Shown: positions 12,270-23,118 of the stretch, one piece after another
Layout of the letters: every line of letters starts with the position of its first letter
How positions within the stretch are numbered: position 1 is the first letter of the stretch
NCBI GenBank assembly: GCA_964036045.1
Contig: OZ038384.1
Coordinates: 48,661,843-48,725,842, forward strand
DNA: 64,000 nt
Direction of reading: 5' to 3'
DNA from: Eutreptiella sp. 'Long Island Sound 2002'
Taxonomy: Eukaryota > Euglenozoa > Euglenophyceae > Eutreptiales > Eutreptiaceae
Translations under genes and position numbers: made by a program
Notes under the pieces: generated by a model
Told to the model about the DNA's origin: nothing
Databases searched by the model: none
What the model saw: the letters and a program-made list of their open reading frames with translations, nothing else

Positions 12270-12485
12270 TACACCTATGAATGCCAAACAGCACGCAATC
12301 AGTATGTTTTGCAAGACCCCATCTGCCTCAGAAGGTTCATGTTGCCACTGTTGCCCAACCCATGCCACCTCTTTGGAGACCCAGGTGAATTGGCGCCAGA
12401 GTCATCAGAGAACACTTGGCGCCCTCCCCTGCCCGCGCTAGTGGACCTCAACCAAGCCCTTTGGGAGGGAGCCGTTCAACAATAG
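12270..12485 (+). other. Small plus-strand open frame, unidentified
   Basis: About 70 codons reading through NPCHLFGDPGELAPESSENT to a stop at 12485, between the MITE and DNA transposon copy 1. Composition is protein-like but there is no domain I recognise. It may be a fragment of an older element. Confidence 0.2.
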
Positions 12486-12727
12486 TGATGGGGGCTGTGC
12501 AACGCAGCCCGGGAGGGTCGGAATCACCGGGGGTTACCCTTAAGTGGGTCGGGTATTTGGTAAAACTGAGTACCAGACGAGGTAAAACTGAGTAAAATGT
12601 GGTAAAACTGAGTAGATTTGAGGTAAAACTAAAACTGAGTAAAAATTTTTTTTAAAAAAAAAATTTTTTTTTACTCAGTAAAAAGACAATTTTTTTCTGA
12701 AAAAAAATGCACAAAAAACTGCACACT

Positions 12728-12835
12728 TTGATGGTAGGTGGTACTTTTGTTTAAGGGCACAAGGCCCCCGAGTCGATTCCCGGCCACTTGTGTTAGTGGC
12801 GCCCCACCCGGGCCAAACCATCATATATATATATA
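12728..12835 (+). other. Conserved 95-bp block with Pol III box-like motifs (copy 1)
   Basis: TTGATGGTAGGTGGTAC then TTAAGGGCACAAGG then GAGTCGATTCCC. The same block is at 37108-37210 in copy 2 and, weaker, at 17640-17722. TGGTAGGTGGT and GAGTCGATTCC loosely resemble tRNA A and B boxes, about 44 bp apart. No cloverleaf can be built. A short (TA)n run follows at 12822-12838. Confidence 0.5.
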
Positions 12836-12838
12836 TAT

Positions 12839-12968
12839 CACACAACCGCTTCACCAAGGAGGGTTGAGTACCGTCTGCATGCATGCACAGAGGAGGGAGG
12901 GATCACACAACCACTTCACCAAAGAGGGTTGAGTATCGTATGCATGCATGCACAGAGGAGGGAGGGAG
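12839..12968. repeat. 65-bp tandem duplication
   Basis: Two units start at 12839 and 12904, each with CACACAACC, GAGGGTTGAGTA, TGCATGCATGCACAG and GAGGAGGGAGGG, and differ at a few positions. They lie inside DNA transposon copy 1 only. Confidence 0.9.
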
Positions 12969-12983
12969 GGTGGGGCCAACTAC

Positions 12984-13565
12984 TTACAAGTAGTTACAAA
13001 AGACACGCTTGAAGATCAAGTCGGCCTTAGTATCTCTCTTGTGAGGCTTGCCTCTCGGGGTAGGATTCAGCTTGCATCTCTCAAAGAGATCTTCTTTCTT
13101 TTCCAGATGCAGCTATCTGCAAAATGCTTGGTCATTTTCCAATTGACCATCAGCATTTTGGGGGTATTGAGGAGGCAACGCATACCACTTCCGACAGATC
13201 CACACACCGGGACGGGTGTCATCAGTGGCATTGGCATTGCCAGGAGTGGCATGCGTGGCATTGGCAGCAGTAACTGCAGCAAAAGCAACAACAGCAGCAG
13301 CAGCAGCAGCAACGGGGGCCGCCCGGAATTGGCGCAATCCTACACAAATCTCGGACTGACACAAGACAGTGGTATGGAAGGTACAATGAAGAACCTTACA
13401 TTCCTGACACGCTATGGCGGGTGTGCCATCGCAAAAAAAGCATGTGTCACGGGGGTCTGCAGATTTGGGCGTGGGGTACAACCGAGACACCTCCCAATGC
13501 ATTGACCGGGTCCGGGGTGTGGGGGCCAACTTGGAACCACTGTAGTACAAAGTAGCGGGGGGCAA
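12984..13565 (-). pseudogene. Transposase-like remnant of DNA transposon family X, copy 1
   Basis: The minus-strand frame has a Cys/His cluster (CFFCDG, CQECKVLHC), then GLRQF, an Ala-rich run caused by CAG/GCA repeats, and PGVWICRKWYA, PPQYPQNADGQL and NDQAFC. After an in-frame TAG (13113-13115) it continues with KADLIFKRVFCNYL to a TAA at 12984. Copy 2 shares the last four blocks and the same TAA, so that is the real C-terminus. The Cys/His cluster resembles the C-terminal zinc finger of some DDE transposases. I do not see the catalytic triad. The 85-bp array interrupts the upstream part. Confidence 0.6.
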
Positions 13566-13566
13566 A

Positions 13567-13998
13567 ATCAGAAGTGGCCCACAAGTGGGCGAAATGGCTA
13601 CCTCACCCCTGCCGTATCGGGGATCCCCACCGCTTCAGAGCGGGGGGCAGAATCAGAAGTGGCCCACAAGTGGGCAAAGTGGCTACCTCACCCCTGCCGT
13701 ATCGGGGATCCCCACCGCTTCAGAGCGGGGGGCAGAATCAGAAGTGGCCCACAAGTGGGCAAAGTGGCTACCTCACCCCTGCCGTATCGGGGATCCCCAC
13801 CGCTTCAGAGCGGGGGGCAGAATCAGAAGTGGCCCACAAGTGGGCAAAGTGGCTACCTCACCCCTGCCGTATCGGGGATCCCCACCGCTTCAGAGCGGGG
13901 GGCAAAATCAGAAGTGGCCCACAAGTGGGCGAAATGGCTACCTCACCCCTGCCGTATCGGGGATCCCCACCGCTTCAGAGCGGGGGGCAAAATCAGAA
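13567..13998 (+). repeat. 85-bp tandem repeat, five copies
   Basis: Units start at 13567, 13652, 13737, 13822 and 13907 (ATCAGAAGTGGCCC), and a truncated sixth begins at 13992. Each unit holds three dyads: GCCCAC-AA-GTGGGC, GGGGATCCCC and CCGCT-TCAG-AGCGG. The copies are almost identical, so expansion is recent. The open frames across it are repeat artefacts. Confidence 0.97.
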
Positions 13999-13999
13999 A

Positions 14000-14306
14000 A
14001 AAGGGCTTTTTTCTTCCAATTTTTTTACTGAGTAAAAAAAAATAATTTTTTTTCTACTCAGTTTTTCACTGAGTAAAAAAAAAATTTTTTTTTCTACTCA
14101 GTTTCTTACTGAGTAAAAAAAATAATTTTTTTTTCTACTCAGGTTTTTACTGAGTAAAAAAAAACTTTTTTTTTCTACTCAGTTTCGCAACTGAGTAGAA
14201 ACCCCACTTACTGAGTAAAAAAAACTTTCTTTACTCAGTTTGAAACTGAGTAAAAAAATTTTTTTTTAAAAAAAAAATTTTTTTTACTCAGTTTTACCAC
14301 GGACCC
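14000..14306. repeat. Right subterminal region: ACTGAGTAAAA palindromes
   Basis: Alternating ACTGAGTAAAA and its complement TTTTACTCAGT are separated by poly-A/poly-T, forming at least six small hairpins. The block ends with the right transposon terminus TTTTACCACGGACCC. Confidence 0.9.
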
Positions 14307-14454
14307 AAGTGGGTCGCCCCCTCTGTGCTGTGTGTGTGGAGGGTTGGCTGCACCAACAAGAGACGAGGGTCAAAATGGGCGGGAGGGGGGGGGGGGGGTG
14401 GGGCTTGCAGGGGTCTTCAGCACTTCCTTTTCGTCCCAGGCCCAAAGCCCAGAC

Positions 14455-14664
14455 CTGAACAATCGTCAGCTCCAGTTCCACAACTTGCTTCAAATGCCGC
14501 TCAATGGCCAGGTCACGGTCACGGATTGCCTGGTCTTTCACACGCACCGTCTGCTCTCTCTCGTTGTGTGTCCTGCGTAGCGTTTGCTGTGTCTCTTCCA
14601 GCGTCTTGAGGGCATTCTGTGCTTTGGTGTGGGATTCTGCCACATCCTTCTCCATTGCCTTGAT
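14455..14664 (-). CDS. Coiled-coil exon, 70 codons
   Basis: Acceptor CATGACAG (AG at 14665-14666), donor GTCTGGGC (GT at 14453-14454). Phase 0 throughout, starting IKAMEKDVAESHTKAQNALK and ending KQVVELELTIVQ. Charged heptad-like sequence with TLEETQQTLRRTHNEREQ in the middle. The donor GTCTGGGC is the same octamer as at the exon 34913-35077, next upstream in the gene, which supports a common origin. The intron before it is about 20 kb and contains the whole tandem DIRS array. Confidence 0.8.
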
Positions 14665-14666
14665 CT

Positions 14667-15814
14667 GTCATGGCAAGACCATACTTAAATGCACATGTTG
14701 GGAAGAGAGCAATGAGCTGCAGAGCGTGCTGGAGAGGCTTCATGCTCAACAGGGTGTGTGCCGGAGGGGGAGGGGGTACTGGAGGACTTGTAAGGGATGC
14801 AATGTGTGCTGGAGCACGCCTTCTTCACTCACCCACCGCGACCACTCCCTGCGGCATACACACCTGCAACATCCCCACCACATACACCACAATATCCCCC
14901 CGCCTCCACGCCCTCCCAGACCCTGGGGCCGGTAACCTTGGCGCAGTGTGGGGGCCCAGCGGTCCTTATGACATTGCAAACAGACCGGAAAAGGGGAGAT
15001 TTTTCCCGAAAGGGAACCTGGAGGACTTTGCTGCGGATAAGGAAGATTCACAGCGGCCCATCCCCTGTGTTCTTGGAATGGATACCATAAGTACCATTGT
15101 CAGCTCCCCACCGCCCTTGGCTCACTGTTGGGCACTATTTGCAGAAGCAATGGGGGAGCAGGTGGGTGTCTCCTTCGGCTGACAAGAGGGAATTGGATCC
15201 CTGCGCCAACTTGTAAGCGTCCCTTTTTGCCTGCACTTGCACCTGTTATTGTCCATGCATTTGCTTGTTTGACCATTTGCTGCTCAGTCATTGCCCGTTG
15301 ACCATGCAATTGTTTGTGATTGTGCATTCCTTCCCTGCTTCAAATTTGGAACCGGGAGTTGTCAATGCATATATGCTCATTCCTGTGGGGTCTGGAGGGG
15401 CATTGTACCGGGACCAGTAACCCATGAGAACAGGTATAGGCTTCCAAATTAAAGGGGGCATGCAGGGGTGTTTATAAAGGGCCTGATGGTAAAGCGCTGG
15501 GCAAAAACATTTTGCACACAGTAATGGTGGTATGGTGCTTTGAGTGCCAATTCCCAGAGCATCCAGTGCCTATCCACAGTGTATTCAGTGCCCATCCCTG
15601 GTGCCCACAGCATTCCTCACAGTTGAAAATGTGTACATTCAAACCTCTTGGGTCATGTATTCTCTTTACCCACTTTGCACATCATTCTTGCATCTCAGGA
15701 GTGTAAAGCCATATTACTGGGAATATGAACTCGTCCAATCTCAGAATTTAAATTTGGTCAGACCCCATGAAAACTGAGGTGGGTGAGTACTTGGGGACAC
15801 TGGCTGCCATACAC
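14667..15814. other. Intron sequence, no gene or element recognised
   Basis: Upstream intron flank of the 14455 exon. A stretch at 15240-15330 reads as a possible helical peptide on the minus strand with a GTGCAAGT donor, but its phase does not fit the other exons and I do not call it. Confidence 0.5.
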
Positions 15815-17222
15815 TGTAATCACTTTTGGGACCTTGCGTGCCACAACACAGTCACTTTTGGAGCCTGGTCGTGGCACCCAACAGTCACTTTTGGAGTCTA
15901 CTCATGCCACCACACAAACACTTTTGAGGCCTGGTGGTGCCACCACACACTCACTTTTGGAGCCTGGTCGTACCACATTGGCACTTTTGGAGCCTGGTTA
16001 TGTCATCACACTGTCACATTTGGAGTGTGGTCGTGCCACCACCCAATTGACTTACCGGTCGTGCCACTACAAAGTCACTTTTGGAGCCTACTTGTGCACC
16101 ACAACGTCACTATTGGAGCCTCATTGTGCCACCACCGAATCACTGTTTGAGTGTGGTTGTGCGACCAACCAGTCATTTTGGAAGCTTGGTCTTGCCACTA
16201 CCCAGTCACTTTTAAAGCTTGGTCCTGTCACCAACCGGTCACTTTTGGAGCTTGGTCGTACCACTAACCGGTCACTTTTGGAGCCCTGGACCTGCGAACA
16301 CACTGTCACTTTTGGGGCCTAGTTGTGCCACCATTCAATGACTCTTGGGACCTAGTTGTGCCACAACATGGTCACTTTTAGAGCCTGGATGTGCCATCAC
16401 CTAATCACTTTTGAATCCTACTCGTGCCACCACACAACCACTTTTGGAGTCTTGTTGCGCCACCAGCCAATCACTTTAGGAGCCTGGTGGTGCCATCAAC
16501 CATTCACTTTTGGAGGTTGTTCATGCCTACGAATGGGCTCCATGCCATGGTCTCCCAGATATGCACAGTGCCACACATCTCGGTCCCCATGATGCACCTT
16601 GGTGTTCCTATGCGCCTGCATGATATCCAACACCATACCCGCTACCACCCAATCACTTTGGGAGCGTAGTTGTGCCACCAGCCAATCAGTTTTGGAGCCT
16701 AGTCGTGCCGCCCACGAGTCGCTTTTGGAGCCGGGCCGTGCTGCCAACCAGTCACTTTTGGAGCTGGGTTGTGCCACCATTCAACCACTTTTGGAGCCGG
16801 CCAATCGCTTTTCTAGTGTGGTTGTGCCACTATACAGTCACTTTTGGAGCCTGATCGGGCCACTACCCAATCACCGTTGGAGCTTGCTCGTGCCACGAAC
16901 CAATCACTTTTGGGTCGTGGTTGTGCCACCAACCAATCACTTTGGGAGCCTAGATGAGTCACCAACCTCTCTGTGGAGCCTCGTCGCGTCACCAGCCCGT
17001 CACTTTTGGAGCCTGGTGGTGCTACTACACAGCCACTTTTGGAGCGTGGACCTACCAATGAGCCGAGGCGGGTCGTGCCAACCAGTCAGTTTTGGAGCTT
17101 GGTTGTGCCACCATTCAACCACTTTTGGAGCTTGGCCATGCCACCACACAATCACTTTTGGAGCTTGGGTGCCACCATTCGGTCATTTTTGGAGCCTTGC
17201 TGTGCCGCAACACAGTCAATTT
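15815..17222. repeat. 33-bp minisatellite, about 40 degenerate units
   Basis: The unit contains GTCACTTTTGGAGCCTGGTCG then TGCCACCAC. Successive CTTTTGGAG positions are usually 33 bp apart (15855, 15888, 15921, 15954). Because 33 is divisible by three, 11-residue peptide repeats (around CHHTITFGAWS) appear in open frames, but stops and frame changes occur throughout. A 120-bp non-repeat gap lies near 16530-16650. The same family recurs at 33685-34690. Confidence 0.95.
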
Positions 17223-17440
17223 AGCGAAAATACATGCACACATGCAACAACACCACAAGCGAAAAACTGAACTTGGCAAGGTGCCGCACTCCCCTGGGTC
17301 AGCTTGCTGAAAAGAACCGCGGGGTTGCATTTCCCCCGGACCCAATGGAAGTAGATAGTATCAGGTCTCTCCTTACTAAATAAGTATACAAAAGCCTTGA
17401 GGAGCTGCTGGTGGAAGCGGCGGCCAGGGGGGGGGGGGGT

Positions 17441-19013
17441 AGAAGAAAATTCCTAGTACCGACGTACAGCTTTTTTTTCGGGGGGTACCCCCGGAGGGGG
17501 AGGGGGGTACGAAAAAAAAATTCGCGCGGAAATTTTTTCCGGACCCCAAAACCGGAAATTTCCTTAAGTCTACCCCACGTGTTTGGGTTTGGAAGGTGCA
17601 AGGAGGGTATTTTTCGAGATAACCATGGATATTTCAGCCGATATGGGTGGTATTTATGTTTAAGGGCACAAAGACCCCGGTCTGTTCCGGCTGCAGTGTA
17701 GCGCCTCACCCTGGCCTCTTATCGGCACGAAAGAGTCCCCAGATAAGGCAATACACCCTATCTGGGGCGAGAAACTGAACCAGCAGCATTGAAGGACAGC
17801 AACATTGAAGGACAAGGGTGATTGATGCCCATTCTGGCCGTTCTGCTGGTTGCCCAAGCCTACAGTGGACCCCACAATGTCATGTCCCCATTGCCTTCTC
17901 GCATGCCGGCTGATGACCGCTACGCCACAATGGCTTGCCGACAAAGATTGGTTCTCAGTGAGGGTACGGTTTGTGTGTTGGTGTGTTAGTATGTCTCTGT
18001 ATGTGTGTGAATGCTGCACATTGTTGCACTACGCTTTTCTTGCGCGCACAACGCCAAAATTTTTTCTCCTATGGTTTTATCTGACTACAAAAAACGTATA
18101 GTTAAACACGTGTTTATTTCTGTACTGCATCCACATCGTTCATCGTGACCCCCCCAACCGTAGCCCCATGTCCTACCAACCTTCATTGGCTTGCCAACGG
18201 TTCGCCCGCCAAACGGGGTGCCCACTCCCGTAAGGCCGTTTCAAGTCGTTTCGCGTTTCGAGTGGCATTACACGGTCACCCCATTGCCGGCCAACGCACC
18301 TTATTGCCGGTTATCCCCAGCGGCCACTTATCGCTTCTTTGGCTTCCCACCTTGGGAAGCTGCGGGTCGCTTCTGGCCTGTGTTGCCCGGAGCCTGCTGC
18401 TTTACCGGGGATTTCGCATTTGTGTGCTTCTTCTTCTTCTTCGGAATTCGCTTCTTCTTCCGCTTATTGGCCCGCGTGTTGCTACTATTACTGCTCTGTT
18501 TGCTGCTGCTACTACTGTTGTTGCTGTTGTTGCTGCTGTTGCTACTATCGCTGCTTTGGCTACTGCTATTGTTGTTGCTACTACTACTCTGACCGGTGTT
18601 GTCCTCGTCCCCGTCAAGGTTGTAATATGCATCATGTTGTTCCTTAACCGCCATGACTGATGCAGCTGCTTTGTCTCCTGCCTTGAGGGCCTTCGCTGCT
18701 GCTGCTTGCTCTGCCACATTGTCTGCATTGGCGAGAATGTCACGTTGCGACCTGGTCTCACCTTTCAATTTCCCTTGTCCGCGGGCTGACGATTGCATTT
18801 AACAAGTGTCCCCCGCTACTGGAGAGAAATCAATGGCGCCATGCAACAAAAAAAAACCACTTACTTTTATCTCAGCAGTAGTTCATGTGCCAATGTCATA
18901 CAATGTGGCAAAGTGAAGGTTCCATGCAAGTTCAAGTAGCACATAGTAAAAAAATTCCTCTAAGCGAAAAAAAATTCCTACATGGGGTGCCAGCTTTTTT
19001 TTTCGGGGGGTAC
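17441..19013. other. Segment bounded by a 50-bp direct repeat; possible decayed element
   Basis: AAATTCCTA then CAGCTTTTTTTTCGGGGGGTACC occurs at 17449-17486 and at 18966-19013 in the same orientation. Between them are a weak copy of the 95-bp block (17640-17722) and the Lys/Ser-rich minus-strand ORF at 18328-18798. Direct terminal repeats suggest a small LTR-like or recombined element, but no target duplication was found. Confidence 0.35.
18328..18798 (-). CDS. Ser/Asn-rich protein with basic nuclear-signal-like tail, unidentified
   Basis: 156 codons from ATG at 18798 to a stop at 18328. A helical N-terminal part (DILANADNVAEQAAAAKALK) leads to an acidic patch (LDGDEDNTG). A low-complexity Ser/Asn/Gln stretch follows, then Lys/Arg clusters (NKRKKKRIPKKKKKH) resembling a nuclear localisation signal. 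No catalytic domain is seen. It may be the C-terminal exon of a transposon protein or a stand-alone ORF. The low-complexity part is written by GCT/GTT/ACT trinucleotide repeats. Confidence 0.4.
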   Translation of the reverse strand: MQSSARGQGKLKGETRSQRDILANADNVAEQAAAAKALKAGDKAAASVMAVKEQHDAYYNLDGDEDNTGQSSSSNNNSSSQSSDSSNSSNNSNNSSSSSKQSSNSSNTRANKRKKKRIPKKKKKHTNAKSPVKQQAPGNTGQKRPAASQGGKPKKR

Positions 19014-19048
19014 CGGAACCTCAGACCAGCCCACATTATGAACCAACT

Positions 19049-19892
19049 TTAGGCCCCACGGGAACACCAGGGCCTCCGGATAGTGCTCATTGGGAGGCGC
19101 GTCCTATGCCTCAAGCACCCGCTGACACATAATTGGGCTAGACTTCCAAACAGAAGACATCGAAACGCCAATACCCCCCCCCCCCCCTCACAGTCCAAGA
19201 AGCGAAATGCGCTGCACAACTCCTTGGGGTGTATAAGCGACCAAAAGCAATTGCTCACGTCTATATGACACATATATAGACCGTTGTCACCTAAGCCACG
19301 GCTAGCCGTTGGCAAAGCTAGTATGTCCCACACATCCTTGTATACCCGGGATCGGGGGTGTCGCGGGGGAGAGAAAAAAAAACGGGAGCCAAGGACCGCC
19401 ACCATTGCCATCAGGGCCAGCATCTCCACCGTCGGCAGGGAAAAACTTTCCGGGATCTGAGGGGATTCCCTGTTAACCGGAATGACGTTAACTACAAGGC
19501 TATATTTCTCGGAGGACTTGTGAATGGGGAAGACAATGCCATTAGGGCCCGGGGACCTAGGGGGTAAGGGGCAGAGCAACCCCTGGCCCTGAAGTGCCCG
19601 CAGCACAACCAAGGCCTCCTCCGACGGGGGGGCACCGCAAAAAAAGGCGGCCCACAATAGCCAAAAAAGACGCCAGAACATACCTCTCCCAAATGGCCCG
19701 CTGGATGGCGATCTCCCCCACTGGCCCCAACCCCTTGCACCTCCTCCGGGATCCGCTGCAGAATCTCCTTCGGGGAGGTAGAATCAGCCAAAAATCACGC
19801 TCAATCCGCAACAGCGCCAGCATCAATACACCCCAAAAATCCGACACCCGTGCATCCCTTGCCACCTTGGCCCTCGACGCCATAAATTGCAT
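19049..19892 (-). pseudogene. Reverse transcriptase fragment of DIRS-like family 2
   Basis: The minus strand reads GPNGIVFPIHKSS, LVVNVIPVN and FSLPTVEMLA (RT fingers). After an insertion rich in Pro/Arg it reads CHIDVSNCFWSL, the motif A catalytic Asp, and then FRCLLFGSLAQ in place of motif B. Motif C (x-DD) is not found downstream, so the gene is truncated near 19049. Parts upstream lie in other frames. It is 3' of the tandem gag-recombinase array on the same strand, which is the gene order seen in element 1. Confidence 0.7.
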
Positions 19893-20554
19893 GAGTCATC
19901 GCTCCAGGTGACTCCGCTAGGCACCCGGCAGGCAGCGCATCGTATGCAAGAGCCAGGGATCCCATTCACCCGACCGAAGGTGACCCCGAATCCACCCTCC
20001 GCCGTTGAGTCTGCGGGAAACCGCTGCTCGGGCAGACACACCCACAAGCAAGACGAGTCCCCCATGCTCACCTACCTTGTGTTTGCCCAGAATGGTTGTG
20101 TGTGTACCTGCACGGGGCGCGGTGAGGCGCAACTACTGGATCGAAGATCCCGCCGCCAAAGGGGGGGATGGTCTGTGTCCATGTTGATGACTTCCATGTT
20201 AGCTGCCCCCAACCCCTGCCCGGACTCGGCAACCCCCAAACGGTCTTCTCGCCCGGCACGGGCTCCCCACCGCCCCCGTCGCAAGGGTGGGGGGGGGGAT
20301 CTCGAAGCACGGACCTCTGCGGACCCTTTGCACCCCATCCCATCCCCGCTCTCCTCATGTGGGGCAACCCCTCGCACGTCTTTGGGTTGGCACCCCGGGG
20401 CAACCAGGCCCTCGGAAGGCGATTCATCAGGCTTCGGAATGCATTTCCACAACCCCATACCCCCGCATGCATAACCCCAAATCCCACTGAAATCGGTGAG
20501 ATCATTCTCGAATAGGGGCTTCAAGCCCACTCAGTTTGGGTAGTCCAAACGAAT

Positions 20555-21163
20555 CTAGAACCCTTGCCTTCGGTGTCGTAAGCAAGGAGAATGTACAAAA
20601 AATCGGAAAAATATGTAACAATGGCACTCACGTGCGAATGTAACATGCATGTATATCACCTCTATACTATAAAATTGCATAGGAAAGCGTCGAATTGTGG
20701 ACACTGTCGTCGCCGCCATCAGAAAATCTGACGGGCGGCGATCATCGCCATCCGGATCACCACTGAGATCTAGCCCAAACAAGGCAAAGCCGGGGTGTCG
20801 GGGTGCAAAACATTGAAATTCAGTGATTTTGCCGCAAAAATCACCAAAATCCCGTGTCTCCCCCCAAGTCGTCGGGTTGCCGTACCCTGGCGTACGGCGC
20901 CGAATCCGAAATATTTTTGAACACTGGGGTGGTTGCTTCTGCTCAAGGGCAAGAGGGGTCCTAATAAAGCGCTGTATGATTTTTCGGAGAAAATCTTTCA
21001 CGGCTACTTTTTTGGTCGAAAATTGACCTCCGCGGAATGGCCCGAAAGTGGCTGCGCTACAATATTTCAGTCCCAAAATCAACACAAATATCATAATTCT
21101 CTTTAAAATTTGCAGAAATCGAGAAATAGATCCTTGATGTTGTGCTACGGGCGCACGCGACAA
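20555..21163 (-). other. Unit spacer with a long open frame (unit 1); coding status doubtful
   Basis: A 202-codon minus-strand frame recurs in units 1, 2, 4 and 5 (20555-21163, 23283-23891, 27967-28506, 30662-31351) but with different starts and lengths and no recognisable motif. It lies between recombinase end and unit boundary, where terminal or internal complementary repeats would be expected in a DIRS element. Conservation between units only reflects recent duplication. Confidence 0.35.
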
Positions 21164-21282
21164 TTGTCGGCGCCGAGCACAGAAACCACTGATTCATGTG
21201 GTATCCTCCACTTGAATCCAAAGAAATCACGTAGGTTTTGGCCGAAAATAAAGAAAATTAGCCACAGGAGAAGTCCTGCAGC

Positions 21283-22198
21283 TCACAGCACCAATAGCAG
21301 GGCAGCGGGTATGGTTGGGGCACCCCATACCCCGCGGGCAAGATGTCTCGCAGGGAGAGCATGCCCCACAACATATCCCCGTCCCCTCGCGGCCAGGTGA
21401 GCTCGACCCTCTCCGCAACCACGAAGGACTCCGTAGTATGCAGCAGTGGCTTGGTGGTGCCACCTCCCCCACCAGGCCAGGAAATGGACGGGCAGCCCCA
21501 ACCATCGCCACGCCGCAGCGCCGCCCCGTCTCCAAACATGCCACCGGGCATGGGACATGTTGCTGCCACTGAGCGCCCAAGCCATCGTCGGCTGCAAAAA
21601 CCCGGCTCCTTGGGGACAGAAGTGGTCTGTGACCCGTACAGCAGTACTGCCCAACGCGTCCAGCCAACACAGCCAGCCCATGGCATAGCCGCCCAAGGCC
21701 CTTTGGAGGGGTCGCGGATCAATATTGACGGTGCGGAACCGCTGCCCACTCACACGCCCCCCCCCCCCCTCCTCAGTGGGACGCTTCCCCCACCCGGAGG
21801 AGGCAGGCGAATGATACGACAACCAGTGCATAGGCCGTCCAATGCGCCCGGGTACCACAGGCGCGTGCGAAGACGCGCGACTCCTCGAGCCCGGCGTAAG
21901 GCCAATAAACCTCCGGTGAAGATGACCACTTTGCGCAGTGCCACCCGTGCTCGGTGACAAAATTTGGGACCCACCCCATGTCCTCCAGCGCTCGGAAGGC
22001 CGACGCGCCACCCTTGAGGTACCTCTGCGAGTATTCCCTGCCCCTTAGGTGAAAGAGGTACCTACATGCTTCCGCCTCCAACTGCCCGCTCAAAGTGCAG
22101 CCCACCCACAAGTTGAGTTTGCTGAAATTTGCCACAGTACGTACCCATCGCACTTTTGCTCCACGAGGATGCCTGTAGCGCGTCGACGAAGTCGACAC
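21283..22198 (-). CDS. Tyrosine recombinase, unit 1 (split by poly-C tract)
   Basis: The N-terminal half (21773-22198) carries YLKGGASAFRALEDMG and ends in the catalytic Arg box FACLLRVGEAS. The C-terminal half (21283-21756) carries RFRTVNIDPRP, then RWHVWRRGGAAAW (His-x-x-Arg), LAWWGRW and ATAAYYGV (terminal Tyr). The halves are separated by a 13-nt poly-C tract at 21757-21769, which puts them in different frames. A first frame break occurs at the Gag/recombinase join (see unit 3). Confidence 0.8.
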
Positions 22199-23118
22199 GT
22201 TGACTCTTCCACAGCCCCCTGCACGCCGCCCATACCCATCTCCATATCACGCCCCCGGTGTCTTGGAAGTCTGCCGGGGCTAGGATGACCGGGAGCCGCT
22301 CTGCAGACCGCTCCCATAGGGAGCTGCGGCCCCATCCGTCAAACCCTGGGCATTCATGGAACCAATGATGCTTGATTCCACACCCGGCATTTCGGCACCC
22401 CCTGCATGCGGTCGTCACATCCATCCAATCCGCCCCCGGCTTTGGGGTATACCATCTACATCTGTCGGCCACATGGAACTGCGACTTGAGTGCCTCTAGC
22501 CTACACTTGAGCACGTCCGCCTTGGCAGCCCCCGTTGCTCCCTTGGAACATACAAGCAGGTCATCATCCCCCCAGGAGGATGACGCATCTCCAAATTCCG
22601 TCTTCTTCTCCGGGCCGTGCATTCCACAGTAAGCCGCCACACTGAAGACCGTGAACGTCCAAAATGCTTGGACAAACCCCTTGGCGCGCTCCTTGTCCAA
22701 AAGGTCGGTATCCGCAATGGGGACAATCTCCTCCAACGCAGCGTGGGTGAATTTCTCCTTGTCCTTGAACTTGGACACGTACTCATGCTGTGGTACCTCC
22801 AGGCGCCATGCCAGTACGGAAAGTGCTAGCAGGGCCGTATACACCGACTGCGGTTTGTTCTCAACGTCATGTATCTTGGCTAGCTCCGCTTTGCCCAACG
22901 GGGGTATGCCGGTCAGTTTTCTCTTGGCGTCCGCCTCCGCCTTGGCAGATACCCCCGCTAGCTCCTTCTACAAGGAGGATACCATAGGCGGCTGGTCCCG
23001 CACCATTTTTCGAAAATCCGCCAGCTCCGGCGATGGCTGCGATAATCCCGTCTCTGCGGCCTGGAGCTCGCGGAATGCTCCGCCTCCAACGTCCAGAGTA
23101 CAAGAGGCGAACACGTAG
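22062..23118 (-). CDS. Gag-like ORF, unit 1
   Basis: Same protein as unit 5 but lacking the first about 75 residues, because the unit boundary cuts the gene at GAYYVFASC. The in-frame TAG is at 22968-22970, after SSL. The Cys/His motif CRGCRNAGCGIKHHWFHEC is intact. It overlaps the recombinase frame at its 3' end. Confidence 0.7.

Larger units (their letters stand above)
12551..14306 (-). mobile_element. DNA transposon family X, copy 1 (9-bp target duplication)
   Basis: The left end starts GGGTATTTGGTAAAACTGAG. The right end, reverse-complemented, starts GGGTCCGTGGTAAAACTGAG. The flanks AAGTGGGTC at 12542-12550 and 14307-14315 are identical 9-mers, that is a target-site duplication. Subterminal GGTAAAACTGAGTA repeats fill both ends. 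Inside are a conserved 95-bp block, a transposase-like remnant and five 85-bp repeats. A 9-bp duplication is typical of Mutator-like elements, but no MULE catalytic motif was found, so the superfamily is uncertain. The element ends 149 bp from the coiled-coil exon at 14455. Confidence 0.85.

Noticed and set aside
13567-13998. CRISPR array or protein repeat
   Set aside because: Direct 85-bp repeats without unique spacers, inside a DNA transposon in eukaryotic sequence; the ORFs across it are repeat-driven.
15240-15327. Helical-looking minus-strand stretch with a GTGCAAGT donor as another coiled-coil exon
   Set aside because: The reading frame ends one base past a codon boundary, unlike the strictly phase-0 exons, and no good acceptor is present.
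15783-17270. 11-residue repeat protein (CHHTITFGAW type)
   Set aside because: The 33-bp satellite keeps frame because 33 is divisible by three, but stops and frame jumps occur throughout and both strands look alike.
18402-18761. Ala/Thr/Val-rich ORF opposite and overlapping 18328-18798
   Set aside because: Shadow frame of the trinucleotide-repeat region that encodes the Ser/Asn tract.
20168-20515. Plus-strand CVHVDDFHVSC resembling the YVDD motif of a copia-type RT
   Set aside because: Only one motif; upstream RT motifs are absent and a G-run must be frameshifted. The confident RT here is on the minus strand.
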